Shown: one piece after another, positions 35,145 to 43,603 of the stretch
Numbering within the stretch: position 1 is the stretch's first letter
Layout: the number at the start of each line of letters is the position of its first letter
Source of the DNA: Pararhizobium_B sp963838155
GTDB taxonomy: Bacteria > Pseudomonadota > Alphaproteobacteria > Rhizobiales > Rhizobiaceae
NCBI GenBank assembly: GCA_963838155.1
Contig: CAWIQE010000013.1
Coordinates: 124,001-188,000, forward strand
Length of the DNA stretch: 64,000 nucleotides
Reading direction: 5' to 3'
The notes under the pieces: model-generated
What the model saw: only the letters and a program-made list of their open reading frames with translations
What the model was told of the DNA's origin: nothing
Databases searched by the model: none
Made by a program: the position numbers and the translations under genes

Positions 35145-35579
35145 ATGGCGAGCCGGGACCTGACCGTCGACGACCGCATCACCGTGGCCGGCTGGGAACT
35201 GACCGAGCAGTTCGTGCAGGCCGGCGGCCCCGGCGGGCAGAACGTCAACAAGGTGGCGACGGCGGTGCAGCTGCGGTTCGACGTGAACCGCTCTCCGTCC
35301 CTGCCGGGCCGGGTGAAGGCGAACGCCCTTCGGCTCGCCGGCCGGCGGGCGACGCGCGACGGCGCCATCGTGATCGAAGCCAACCGGTTCCGCACGCAGG
35401 AGCGCAACCGCGAGGACGCCCGGATGCGCCTGCGGGAGCTCTTGCAGGCGGCGGCCGCCCCGCCCCCCAAGCCGCGCAAGAAGACGCGGCCCTCGCGCGG
35501 CGCCGTCGAGCGTCGGCTCAAGGCCAAGAAGGTGCGCGGCAGCATCAAGAAGGCGCGCGGCGGCGTCGGCGAAGACTAG
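35145..35579 (+). CDS. arfB: alternative ribosome-rescue factor (ArfB/YaeJ)
   Basis: The 144-residue protein has the catalytic GGQ in QAGGPGGQNVNK near the N-terminus and a basic C-terminal tail (residues about 105-144) that enters the empty mRNA channel. ArfB hydrolyses peptidyl-tRNA on stalled ribosomes lacking a stop codon. It lacks the codon-recognition domain of true release factors. ATG 35145 begins MASRDLTVDD; a longer frame from 34887 adds an arginine-rich non-conserved leader. It converges with coaA across the dimeric palindrome. Confidence 0.93.
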   Translation: MASRDLTVDDRITVAGWELTEQFVQAGGPGGQNVNKVATAVQLRFDVNRSPSLPGRVKANALRLAGRRATRDGAIVIEANRFRTQERNREDARMRLRELLQAAAAPPPKPRKKTRPSRGAVERRLKAKKVRGSIKKARGGVGED

Positions 35580-35588
35580 AGCCCGTCC

Positions 35589-35688
35589 GCGCTTCCGGAC
35601 GGAAAACCGGTTTCCACTTTTCCTGGAAGCGCTTGTTTGCTTGCGCGCTTCCGGACGGAAAACCGGTTTCCACTTTTCCTGGAAGCGC
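35589..35688. repeat. 100-bp dimer of the intergenic palindrome
   Basis: Two units at 35589-35632 and 35645-35688 are separated by TTGTTTGCTTGC, a 56-bp period. The dimer is almost exactly the reverse complement of the one at 6319-6418, including the spacer. It fills the gap between the convergent arfB and coaA genes and begins nine bases after the arfB stop, so it may terminate both transcripts. Confidence 0.9.
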
Positions 35689-35704
35689 TTCCGCCGCCGG
35701 CGGT

Positions 35705-36679
35705 TTACAGCTTCCTCAGCGCGACCTGTTCGACGAGATGGTCCTGGCCTTTCTGGAGGATGAGGTCCGCACGCGGGCGGGTCGGCAGGATGTTCTCGTG
35801 GAGGTTCTTGAGGTTGATGTTGGCCCACAGCCCCTCGGCGATCGCCAGGGCGGCGCTTTCGGTCACCGTCGAGTAGCGGTGGAAGAAGGAGTTGGGGTCC
35901 TGGAACGCGGTTTCGCGCAGCCGCATGAAGCGGTCGACATACCATTTCCGGATCAGTTGCTCCTCGGCGTCGATATAGATCGAGAAGTCGAAGAAGTCCG
36001 AGACGAAGGGGACGATCTTGCCGTCCACCGGCAGGTCCCGCACCTGGAGGACGTTGATGCCCTCGAAGACGAGGATGTCCGGCCGGTCGATGGTGACGAA
36101 CCTGTCCGGCACGACGTCGTAGGTCAGGTGCGAATAGACGGGCGCCCGCACATGCGGCTGGCCGGCCTTGATCGCCGAGAGAAACCGCAGGAGGGCCCCG
36201 ATGTCGTAGCTCTCCGGAAAGCCCTTGCGCTCCATGAGGTTTTCCCGGCGAAGGACGGCGTTCGGCAGGAGGAAGCCGTCCGTCGTCACCAGATCGACCT
36301 TGGGACTCGAGGGCCAGCGGGCGAGCAGCTCCATGAGGATGCGGGCGGTCGTCGACTTGCCGACGGCCACCGAGCCCGCGATGCCGATGACGAAGGGCGT
36401 CTTGTTGACGTTCTCGAGATCGAGGAAGCGCTTGCGCTGCTCGAACAGGAGCTGCGACGACTCGACATGGGCGGAGAGCAGCCGGGACAGGGACAGATAG
36501 ATGCGCCGGACCTCCTCCAGGTCCACCGGATCGTTGAGCGACCTGAGACGCCGCACCTCGTCGGCGGTCAGGGTCAGCGGCGTGTCGGCCCGAAAGCCGG
36601 CCCATTCCTCGGCCGAAAAGAAGCGGTAGGGCGAGGTGTCGTTGGGGAGGAAATGATCGAGCGGCAGGGGCTTGTCCAA
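35705..36679 (-). CDS. coaA: type I pantothenate kinase
   Basis: CoaA phosphorylates pantothenate, the committed step to coenzyme A. The 324-residue protein has the P-loop GSVAVGKS at 102-109 and conserved TTDGFLLPN, RKGFPESYD and YVDRFMRLRETAF. TTG 36679 has GAGGA eight bases upstream and gives the normal length; no ATG is available at the family start. It is the last gene of the his operon, 11 bases after hisE. Confidence 0.95.
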   Translation of the reverse strand: MDKPLPLDHFLPNDTSPYRFFSAEEWAGFRADTPLTLTADEVRRLRSLNDPVDLEEVRRIYLSLSRLLSAHVESSQLLFEQRKRFLDLENVNKTPFVIGIAGSVAVGKSTTARILMELLARWPSSPKVDLVTTDGFLLPNAVLRRENLMERKGFPESYDIGALLRFLSAIKAGQPHVRAPVYSHLTYDVVPDRFVTIDRPDILVFEGINVLQVRDLPVDGKIVPFVSDFFDFSIYIDAEEQLIRKWYVDRFMRLRETAFQDPNSFFHRYSTVTESAALAIAEGLWANINLKNLHENILPTRPRADLILQKGQDHLVEQVALRKL

Positions 36680-36690
36680 GGGTCGATTCC

Positions 36691-37014
36691 TCACGCGTGC
36701 GGCCGGGCGGCCTTCTCTTCGAGCCCCGAACGCGCCGTCCGGCGCTCCAGCTCGGCAAGGACGTCGGCCAGCGACACGTCGGCGATCCTGAGCACGACCA
36801 TCAGGTGATAGAGCAGGTCGGCGGCTTCGGCCGTCACGCCGTCGCGATCGCCCAGGACGGCGGCGATCGCCGTCTCGACCGCCTCCTCCCCGAGCTTCTG
36901 CGCGGCCTTCGGCTGTCCCTTGCGCACGAGGCGCGCCGTCCAGGATTCGTCCGGCGAGGCGTCGGCCCGTTCGGCGACGATCCGTTCCAGTTCGGCAAGG
37001 GTGAATGACGTCAT
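36691..37014 (-). CDS. hisE: phosphoribosyl-ATP pyrophosphatase
   Basis: HisE hydrolyses phosphoribosyl-ATP, the second histidine step. The 107-residue all-alpha protein has the conserved GEEAVETAIAAV and AADLLYHLMVVL segments with the metal-binding acidic residues. ATG 37014 begins MTSFTLAELE, the family start. HisE is a separate protein, not fused to HisI, which is outside the window. It follows hisF after 33 bp. Confidence 0.94.
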   Translation of the reverse strand: MTSFTLAELERIVAERADASPDESWTARLVRKGQPKAAQKLGEEAVETAIAAVLGDRDGVTAEAADLLYHLMVVLRIADVSLADVLAELERRTARSGLEEKAARPHA

Positions 37015-37047
37015 ATCGGGTCTTTCCACGCGCGGGCCGGCCATCCG

Positions 37048-37824
37048 TCAATCCAGGCGCATCGCCAGGCCGGCCGCGGACATGTGCCGCTTGGCCTCGG
37101 CTATCGTATAGGTACCGAAGTGAAAAATCGAGGCCGCCAACACAGCCGTCGCGTGCCCGTCGCGGATGCCCTCGACGAGGTGATCCAGCGTGCCGACGCC
37201 TCCCGAGGCGATGACCGGAACGCGGACCGCGTCGGCGACGGCGCGCGTGAGGGCGACGTCGTAGCCGCTTTTCGTGCCGTCGCGGTCCATCGAGGTGAGC
37301 AGGAGTTCGCCGGCGCCCCGGGCGACGACCGTCCGGGCGAATTCGACCGCGTCGATGCCGGTCGGCCGGCGGCCGCCATGGGTGAAGATCTCCCAGCGGC
37401 CGGCCCCGTCCGGCGCCGGGACGGCTTTCGCGTCGATCGCGACGACGATGCATTGGTCCCCGAACTTGTCCGCCGCCTCGGCGACGAAATCCGGGTCGTT
37501 GACCGCGGCGGTGTTGATGGAAACCTTGTCGGCCCCGGCGAGCAGCAGGTTACGGATATCGGCCACGGTCCTGACCCCGCCGCCGACCGTCAGGGGCATG
37601 AAGCATTGCTCGGCGGTGCGGGCGACGACGTCGAAGATTGTCTCGCGGTCGTCCGACGAAGCCGTTATGTCGAGGAAGCAGAGTTCGTCGGCCCCGGCTG
37701 CGTCGTAGGCCTTGGCCGCCTCCACCGGATCGCCGGCGTCGACGAGGTCGACGAAATTGACCCCCTTGACCACCCGGCCGTCCTTGACGTCCAGGCAGGG
37801 TATGACGCGGTTCTTGAGCGTCAT
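37048..37824 (-). CDS. hisF: imidazole glycerol phosphate synthase subunit HisF
   Basis: HisF is the cyclase half of the HisHF enzyme that makes imidazole glycerol phosphate and AICAR. The 258-residue TIM barrel begins MTLKNRVIPCLDVKDGRVVKG, with catalytic D12 (CLDV) and a second Asp in the LLTSMDRDG strand. ATG 37824 has GGAG upstream and overlaps the hisA stop as ATGA. Confidence 0.97.
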   Translation of the reverse strand: MTLKNRVIPCLDVKDGRVVKGVNFVDLVDAGDPVEAAKAYDAAGADELCFLDITASSDDRETIFDVVARTAEQCFMPLTVGGGVRTVADIRNLLLAGADKVSINTAAVNDPDFVAEAADKFGDQCIVVAIDAKAVPAPDGAGRWEIFTHGGRRPTGIDAVEFARTVVARGAGELLLTSMDRDGTKSGYDVALTRAVADAVRVPVIASGGVGTLDHLVEGIRDGHATAVLAASIFHFGTYTIAEAKRHMSAAGLAMRLD

Positions 37825-38561
37825 CGGCCGTTCTCCTTTCGCCGGAGGACCCGCAGCGCCTCGGCGGGGTCGATCCGCCCGTCGTAGAGCGCGCGGCCGG
37901 AGATGGCGCCTTCGAGGCGGCGCGCGTCGGGCTCGGTCATCCGGACGATGTCGGCCATGGAGGCGAGGCCGCCGGAGGCGATCACGGGAATATCCACCGC
38001 ATCGGCGAGCGTGAGGGTCGCCTCCCAGTTTATGCCGGCCAGGACGCCGTCGCGGTCGATGTCGGTATAGACGATCGCCGCGACCCCGACGCCCTCGAAC
38101 TTCTTCGCGAGCTCGACGGCCCCGAGCTCCGAGGCCTCGGCCCAGCCTTCGACGGCGACCTTGCCTCCGCGTGCGTCGATGCCGACGGCGATGCGTCCCG
38201 GGTGCGCCCGGCAGGCCTCGGCGACGAGGGCGGGATCGCGCACCGCGACGGTGCCGAGGATGACGCGGGCGAGGCCCTTTTCGAGCCAGTTTTCGATGTC
38301 GGAAAGCGTCCGGATGCCGCCGCCGAGCTGCACGGGATTGCGCGTCGCCTTCACGATGCCGTCGACGGCGGCGCCGTTGACGCTGGCGCCGGCGAAGGCC
38401 CCGTCCAGGTCGACGACGTGCAGCCATTCGAAGCCCTGGGCCTCGAAGGCGGCCGCCTGGGCGGCCGGGTCGGCGTTGTAGACGGTCGCCTGGTCCATGT
38501 CGCCGAGCCTGAGACGAACGCACTGGCCGGCCTTGAGGTCGATGGCCGGGAAGAGGATCAT
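37821..38561 (-). CDS. hisA: phosphoribosylformimino-AICAR ribotide isomerase
   Basis: HisA performs the Amadori isomerisation before HisHF. The 246-residue barrel begins MILFPAIDLKAGQCVRL, with D8 as catalytic base, and the second catalytic Asp in VYTDIDRDG. It overlaps hisF and hisH by four bases on each side (ATGA), giving tight translational coupling. Confidence 0.97.
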   Translation of the reverse strand: MILFPAIDLKAGQCVRLRLGDMDQATVYNADPAAQAAAFEAQGFEWLHVVDLDGAFAGASVNGAAVDGIVKATRNPVQLGGGIRTLSDIENWLEKGLARVILGTVAVRDPALVAEACRAHPGRIAVGIDARGGKVAVEGWAEASELGAVELAKKFEGVGVAAIVYTDIDRDGVLAGINWEATLTLADAVDIPVIASGGLASMADIVRMTEPDARRLEGAISGRALYDGRIDPAEALRVLRRKENGR

Positions 38562-39208
38562 GGGGCCCACCTCATGAAATTGCCGATCAGGGCCAGGCCG
38601 AGGGCCTGGCTCTTTTCCGGATGGAACTGGGTGCCGGCCATGTTGCCGCGGGCGACGACGGCGGTCACGGGGCCGCCGTAGTCGACGTCCGCCACCACGT
38701 CGCCCGGACGTTCGGCGGCGAGATGATAGGAATGGACGAAATAGGCATGCAGCCCGTCGTCCCCGGTCCGGATGCCGTCGAGGAGCGGGTGCGGCCTCTT
38801 CGGGCGGATGGTGTTCCAGCCGATCTGGGGGATCTTCAGGGCCGGGTCGTCGGGCGTCATCTCGACGACGTCGCCCGCAATCCAGCCGAGGCCCGGCGTC
38901 ACCGTCTTCTCCAGGCCGCGCGTCGACATCAGCTGCATGCCGACGCATATGCCCAGGAACGGCGTCCCCTTGGTCTCCACCGCTTCCTTCAGGGCCTCCA
39001 CCATGCCGGGCACCGCGTCGAGCCCCCGGCGGCAATCGGCATAGGCGCCGACGCCGGGCAGGACGATGCGGTCCGCCGACAGGACGCGTTCGGCCCGGTC
39101 GGTCAGCTCGATCTCGGCCTTCGCCCCCGTCTCCCGGGCGGCGCGCTCGAATGCCTTGACGGCGGAGCGCAGATTGCCCGAACCGTAGTCTATGATCGCG
39201 ACGCGCAT
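38558..39208 (-). CDS. hisH: imidazole glycerol phosphate synthase subunit HisH
   Basis: HisH is the glutamine amidotransferase that supplies ammonia to HisF. The 216-residue class I amidotransferase has the triad C88 (LGICVGMQ), H196 and E198 (TQFHPEKS). ATG 39208 begins MRVAIIDYGSGNL. It lies five bases after the DUF2628 gene. Confidence 0.97.
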   Translation of the reverse strand: MRVAIIDYGSGNLRSAVKAFERAARETGAKAEIELTDRAERVLSADRIVLPGVGAYADCRRGLDAVPGMVEALKEAVETKGTPFLGICVGMQLMSTRGLEKTVTPGLGWIAGDVVEMTPDDPALKIPQIGWNTIRPKRPHPLLDGIRTGDDGLHAYFVHSYHLAAERPGDVVADVDYGGPVTAVVARGNMAGTQFHPEKSQALGLALIGNFMRWAP

Positions 39209-39213
39209 TTCGC

Positions 39214-39699
39214 TCAGCGGTCTCCCTCGTGGTCGAACAGGCCGAGCGCCGGTCCGTCGTCGTCGTCTCGCGGGCGGGGCCGCGCCGCCGGCCATGCCGG
39301 CGCCGACGGGGCCCCTGCGGCGTCGCCACGCGCCGCGGCATTGGCGAAATGTATGTCTTCGGCGGCCTGGCGGCCCGGCGCCACGACCACGTCGGCCTCG
39401 ATCCAGCCGTTGCGCTTCAGGTGGGACACGCGAGCGGTCCCGGCCTCCAGCCCGGCCCAGATGTTCGCCAGGAGCCCGAGGAGCAGGGCGCTCCCCTGCC
39501 AGCCCGTCCGGTCGGCCGCCACGGCGAGGACGACGCCGAGGGCCAGGAACCCTGCGGCCCAGAGCCACATGCGGTGAAAGGCGAACCAGAGCACCGGAAC
39601 CAGGAAGGCGAGGAAGGCGAATCCGTCCCTGACCGCGACGGTGTCCTCGACGCCGTCGACGGTTCGGGCGGGCGGGCTCAGGAAGACGTAGGCTGCCAT
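39214..39699 (-). CDS. DUF2628 family membrane protein
   Basis: The 161-residue product has an amphipathic start and three hydrophobic stretches at about 27-46, 44-60 and 66-84 (possibly three short helices), followed by an acidic, Pro/Ala-rich cytoplasmic tail. I place it in DUF2628, a family of unknown function. It sits between hisB and hisH with gaps of 30 and 5 bases, an arrangement recurrent in rhizobial his operons; that position does not by itself imply a role in histidine synthesis. Confidence 0.75.
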   Translation of the reverse strand: MAAYVFLSPPARTVDGVEDTVAVRDGFAFLAFLVPVLWFAFHRMWLWAAGFLALGVVLAVAADRTGWQGSALLLGLLANIWAGLEAGTARVSHLKRNGWIEADVVVAPGRQAAEDIHFANAAARGDAAGAPSAPAWPAARPRPRDDDDGPALGLFDHEGDR

Positions 39700-39729
39700 C
39701 GGCGTCGGGCTTCGTCGGGGGCGGGCACG

Positions 39730-40335
39730 CTAGAGCGTGCCCTTGGTGGAGGGGATGCGGCCGGCCTGGCGCGGATCGATCTCGAGCGCCGTGCGCAGGA
39801 CCCTGGCGACCGCCTTGAAGCAGGTTTCGGCGACGTGATGGTTGTTGGCGCCGTAGATGGTGTCGACATGCAGGGTGATGCCGCCGTGCTGGGCCAGCGC
39901 CTGGAAGAACTCCCGGACGAGTTCGGTGTCGAAGGATCCGATCTTCGGGGCCGAGAAGTGGACGCGCCAGACGAGGAACGGCCGGCCGGACACGTCGACG
40001 GCCGCGCGCGTCAGCGTCTCGTCCATGGCCAGGTCCAGCGAGGCGTAGCGGCAGATGCCGCGCCGTTCGCCGAGCGCCTCGGCGATGGCCTGGCCGAGAG
40101 CGATGCCGGTATCCTCGACGGTGTGGTGATCGTCGACGTGCAGATCCCCCTTGACCCTGACCGTCATGTCGACGAGCGAATGGCGGGAGAGCTGCTCCAG
40201 CATGTGATCGAAGAAGCCGACGCCGGTGTCGATGTCCGAGGCGCCGGTGCCGTCCAGATCGACGGAGACGGCGACGTCCGTCTCCTTCGTCTTGCGCGCA
40301 ACCTCGGCGGTGCGGGGCTTCAGGGTCTCGGCCAT
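39730..40335 (-). CDS. hisB: imidazoleglycerol-phosphate dehydratase
   Basis: HisB removes water from imidazole glycerol phosphate. The 201-residue monofunctional enzyme has the two metal-binding motifs DDHHTVED and GANNHHVAE, plus TGVGFFDHMLEQ. ATG 40335 has GGAGG five bases upstream; ATG 40347 is an unlikely alternative. It is the first gene of hisB-DUF2628-hisH-hisA-hisF-hisE-coaA, divergent from hslV. Confidence 0.97.
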   Translation of the reverse strand: MAETLKPRTAEVARKTKETDVAVSVDLDGTGASDIDTGVGFFDHMLEQLSRHSLVDMTVRVKGDLHVDDHHTVEDTGIALGQAIAEALGERRGICRYASLDLAMDETLTRAAVDVSGRPFLVWRVHFSAPKIGSFDTELVREFFQALAQHGGITLHVDTIYGANNHHVAETCFKAVARVLRTALEIDPRQAGRIPSTKGTL

Positions 40336-40430
40336 CCGGGCCTCCATCTGGAATTCGCCTGCTCTTTAACAGCCGCCGGGCCAAATATCCAGCGACGGCG
40401 GGCGGTTCCCGTCGCGCGCGGCGGCCTCGT

Positions 40431-40458
40431 TTGCAAATGCCCGCCCGGTGCTTACATA
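40431..40458 (+). promoter_or_regulatory. candidate promoter of hslVU
   Basis: TTGCAA at 40431-40436 and TACATA at 40453-40458 are separated by 16 bases, about 100 bp upstream of hslV. It is the most AT-rich spot of the 223-bp gap between hisB and hslV. Whether sigma-70 or the heat-shock sigma reads it cannot be told; hslVU is usually heat-inducible. Confidence 0.35.
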
Positions 40459-40558
40459 TGCGCTTACGGCAGGGCCGGCGCCAGGGCCGGCAGACATGTG
40501 ACGGGACCGGACGACCGGGCCTTCGGGCGGTCTCCGGCCGCTGAAAGGACCATTGAGG

Positions 40559-41113
40559 ATGAGCGAACACGATCCCTACGGGACCATGCACGCGACGACC
40601 ATCGTAACGGTGCGCAAGGCCGGGCGGGTCGTCATGGCGGGCGACGGCCAGGTGAGCCTCGGCCAGACGATCATGAAGGGGAACGCACGCAAGGTGCGCC
40701 GTCTCGGCAAGGGACAGGTGATCGCCGGCTTCGCCGGGGCGACCGCCGATGCCTTCACCCTGCTCGAGCGGCTCGAAGCCAAGCTCGAGCAGTATCCCGA
40801 CCAGCTGATGCGCGCCTGCGTCGAACTCGCCAAGGACTGGCGCACGGACCGCTACCTGCGCCGGCTGGAGGCGATGATGCTCGTCGCCGACAAGACGATC
40901 ACGCTCGCCATCACCGGCACCGGCGACGTCCTCGAACCCGAGCACGGCACGATGGCCATCGGGTCCGGCGGCAACTACGCGCTCGCCGCCGCCCGGGCGC
41001 TCATGGACACCGACAAGAGCGCGGAGGAGATCGCCCGCTCCGCGATGGCGATCGCCGCCGACATCTGCGTCTATACGAACGGCAACATCAACGTCGAAAC
41101 GCTCGACGAGTAG
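40559..41113 (+). CDS. hslV: ATP-dependent protease subunit HslV
   Basis: HslV is the proteasome-like peptidase of HslVU. The 184-residue precursor begins MSEHDPYGTMHA, removed to expose the N-terminal catalytic threonine of TTIVTVRKAG (T13). The AGDGQVSLG and GSGGNYALAAARAL motifs are intact. ATG 40559 matches close homologues; TTG 40553 has an AGGA site but adds only two residues. It is followed by hslU after 81 bp. Confidence 0.97.
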   Translation: MSEHDPYGTMHATTIVTVRKAGRVVMAGDGQVSLGQTIMKGNARKVRRLGKGQVIAGFAGATADAFTLLERLEAKLEQYPDQLMRACVELAKDWRTDRYLRRLEAMMLVADKTITLAITGTGDVLEPEHGTMAIGSGGNYALAAARALMDTDKSAEEIARSAMAIAADICVYTNGNINVETLDE

Positions 41114-41194
41114 ATCAATCCACCGCAAGGCCGGCGCCGCTCGCCGAGGGCGAACGCCCCGCCGGCCGGCCGGTCGAATATCGGACAGGACCCC

Positions 41195-42499
41195 ATGACC
41201 ACTTTCTCCCCCCGCGAAATCGTGTCCGAACTGGACCGCTTCATCATCGGCCAGAAGGACGCCAAGCGCGCCGTCGCCATCGCGCTCAGGAACCGCTGGC
41301 GCCGCCAGCAGCTGCCCGACGACCTGCGCGACGAGGTGATGCCGAAGAACATCCTGATGATCGGGCCCACCGGCGTCGGCAAGACGGAAATCTCGCGGCG
41401 CCTGGCGAAGCTCGCCGGCGCGCCGTTCATCAAGGTCGAGGCGACCAAGTTCACCGAAGTCGGCTATGTGGGACGCGACGTCGAGCAGATCGTGCGCGAC
41501 CTGGTCGAGATCGGCATCGGGATCGTCAAGGACCGCAAGCGCCAGGAGGTCAAGGCCAAGGCCCAGCTCAACGCCGAGGAGCGCGTGCTCGACGCCCTCG
41601 TCGGCGCGACCGCCTCGCCGGCGACGCGGGATTCGTTCCGCAAGAAGCTGCGCGAAGGCCAGCTCGACGACAAGGAGATCGAGATCGAGGTCGCCGATAC
41701 GGGCGGCGGGATGCCGAATTTCGAGATCCCGGGCATGCCGGGCGCCAATATCGGCGTGCTCAACATCAACGAGATGCTCGGCAAGGCGATGGGCGGCCGC
41801 ACGCGGAAGGTCAAGACGACCGTGCGGGATTCCTACGCCCAGCTCGTCTCCGACGAATCGGACAAGCTGCTGGACGACGAGCAGGTCCAGCGCGAGGCGA
41901 TGCGCGCCGTCGAGGACGACGGAATCGTCTTCCTCGACGAGATCGACAAGATCGCCAAGGAGGGCGGAGCGGGCGCCGGCGTCTCGCGGGAAGGCGTGCA
42001 GCGCGACCTGCTGCCGCTCGTCGAGGGTACGACCGTGGCCACGAAATACGGTCCGGTGAAGACCGACCACATCCTGTTCATCGCCTCGGGGGCCTTCCAT
42101 GTGGCCAAGCCGTCGGATCTCCTGCCGGAGCTTCAGGGCCGCCTTCCGATCCGCGTCGAGCTGCGGGCGCTGACGAAGGAAGACTTCCGCCGCATCCTCA
42201 CCGAAACGGAGGCGAGCCTCATCAAGCAGTATATCGCGCTGATGCGGACCGAAGAGCTCGAGCTCGACTTCACCGAAGACGCCATCGAAGAGCTGGCCGA
42301 GGTGGCCGTCGGACTGAATGCGAGCGTGGAGAACATCGGTGCGCGGCGTCTCCAGACCGTCATGGAACGCGTGCTCGACGAGATATCCTTCGAGGCGCCG
42401 GACCGGGCGAACGCGAAAATCACCATCGATGCCGACTACGTCCGCAAGCATGTCGGGGACATGGCCAAGAATACCGACCTGTCGCGCTACATCCTGTGA
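41195..42499 (+). CDS. hslU: ATP-dependent protease ATPase subunit HslU
   Basis: HslU unfolds substrates and feeds them to HslV. The 434-residue AAA+ protein has Walker A MIGPTGVGKTE at about 55-65, an inserted I-domain, Walker B IVFLDEIDKIAK, sensor II region and the C-terminal DLSRYIL tail that inserts into HslV. It is the second gene of hslVU. Confidence 0.98.
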   Translation: MTTFSPREIVSELDRFIIGQKDAKRAVAIALRNRWRRQQLPDDLRDEVMPKNILMIGPTGVGKTEISRRLAKLAGAPFIKVEATKFTEVGYVGRDVEQIVRDLVEIGIGIVKDRKRQEVKAKAQLNAEERVLDALVGATASPATRDSFRKKLREGQLDDKEIEIEVADTGGGMPNFEIPGMPGANIGVLNINEMLGKAMGGRTRKVKTTVRDSYAQLVSDESDKLLDDEQVQREAMRAVEDDGIVFLDEIDKIAKEGGAGAGVSREGVQRDLLPLVEGTTVATKYGPVKTDHILFIASGAFHVAKPSDLLPELQGRLPIRVELRALTKEDFRRILTETEASLIKQYIALMRTEELELDFTEDAIEELAEVAVGLNASVENIGARRLQTVMERVLDEISFEAPDRANAKITIDADYVRKHVGDMAKNTDLSRYIL

Positions 42500-42506
42500 C
42501 CTTTTG

Positions 42507-42542
42507 GGCACCGCCCGAAGGCAATTTCGCCGGGGCGGTGCC
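42507..42542. other. inverted repeat after hslU
   Basis: GGCACCGCCC (42507-42516) and GGGCGGTGCC (42533-42542) form a 10-bp stem around a 16-base loop that itself can pair partially. There is no T-run, so it is a possible Rho-type or processing hairpin between hslU and the DUF1402 gene. Confidence 0.5.
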
Positions 42543-42615
42543 GTCGAAGGGCGGGGCCGCTCGACTTCGCCGAATATTCGTGAATAGGGTAGCCGCGTTC
42601 ACCGAGGAGTTGAGG

Positions 42616-43596
42616 ATGGGCGCGACCCGTTTCGTGATGGCGTTTCTTTTGGCGCTCGGCGCCGGCCTGTGGGCCGGTCCGTCGGCGGCGGGGACCATCG
42701 TCGATCCGCCCGGCAACCGGTCCGCGACCCAGCCGGCGGTCCCGCGCGGTTCGTTCCTGCGCACCTTCGAGACCCGGTCGTCGTTCGGCGCGAAATACGA
42801 CAAGATCCGCGCCCTCATCGCGCGCGACGGGGCGCTGCGGGCCAAGATCCGCAAGGTCGCCGCGGCCTACGGCATCGATCCCATGCACATCGTCGGCGCG
42901 CTGGTCGGCGAGCACACCTACAATGTCGACGTCTACGACCAGCTGCAGGCCTACTACGTCAAGGCCATCTCCTACGCGGACCATCGCTTTCGCTTCGAAT
43001 ACGGGGGCGAGACGGTCAGCCGCTTCGTCGATCGTCCGCAGTTCGCGGCCTGCACCGACCGGCAGGGGTCGTGGGAGCTATGGGGCTGCCGGGACGCGGT
43101 CTGGGAGCGCAGCTTCCGCGGCCGCACGGTCGACGGCCAGTCGTTTCCGGACAAGCGCTTCAGCGCCGTCTTCTTCCAGCCCTTCTTCGCCGGGCAGACT
43201 TTCGGGCTCGGCCAGATCAATCCGCTGACGGCCCTGAAGCTCAGCGACATGGTGCATCGCGTCTCAGGCTACGAACGGCTCGACGATCGCCACGCCGCCG
43301 ACGTCTACGACGCCATCATGGATCCGGACAAGTCGCTGGCCTACGTGGCGGCGGCCATCCGCACGTCGATCGACGCCTATCGCACGATCGCCGGCGTCGA
43401 CATCTCCGGCAACCCGGGGATCACCGCCACGCTCTACAATGTCGGGTCTCCGGACCGCCGCGCCGCGGTCCTTGCGGCGGCCAACCGCCGCCGCGCGGCG
43501 AGCGGCAAGCCGCCTTTGCTGCCGAGGGAAAACTACTATGGCTGGCTGGTGAACGACCGGCTCGCCGACCTGCGGGCCGCCTTCGGCGCCGGCTGA
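42616..43596 (+). CDS. DUF1402 family secreted protein, lysozyme-like
   Basis: The 326-residue precursor has a signal peptide (FVMAFLLALGAGLWAGPSAAG). The mature region has a lysozyme/transglycosylase-like pattern: VGALVGEHTYN with E99 in the place of a catalytic glutamate, and FGLGQINPLTALKLS at about 196-210, similar to the GLMQI-P motif of SLT enzymes. C146 and C158 could form a disulfide. I assign it to DUF1402 from memory of rhizobial genomes; peptidoglycan cleavage is inferred. It follows hslU with a 116-bp gap and may have its own promoter. Confidence 0.78.
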   Translation: MGATRFVMAFLLALGAGLWAGPSAAGTIVDPPGNRSATQPAVPRGSFLRTFETRSSFGAKYDKIRALIARDGALRAKIRKVAAAYGIDPMHIVGALVGEHTYNVDVYDQLQAYYVKAISYADHRFRFEYGGETVSRFVDRPQFAACTDRQGSWELWGCRDAVWERSFRGRTVDGQSFPDKRFSAVFFQPFFAGQTFGLGQINPLTALKLSDMVHRVSGYERLDDRHAADVYDAIMDPDKSLAYVAAAIRTSIDAYRTIAGVDISGNPGITATLYNVGSPDRRAAVLAAANRRRAASGKPPLLPRENYYGWLVNDRLADLRAAFGAG

Positions 43597-43603
43597 GGGG
43601 CGC

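Noticed and set aside
38558..42511. 1317-codon minus-strand frame reading through hisH into sequence antisense to hslU
   Set aside because: Only the last 216 codons (hisH) are real; the rest is antisense to hslVU.
39229..43596. 1455-codon plus-strand frame ending in the DUF1402 gene
   Set aside because: Only codons from ATG 42616, with signal peptide and ribosome site, are credible; the upstream part is out of frame across hslVU.
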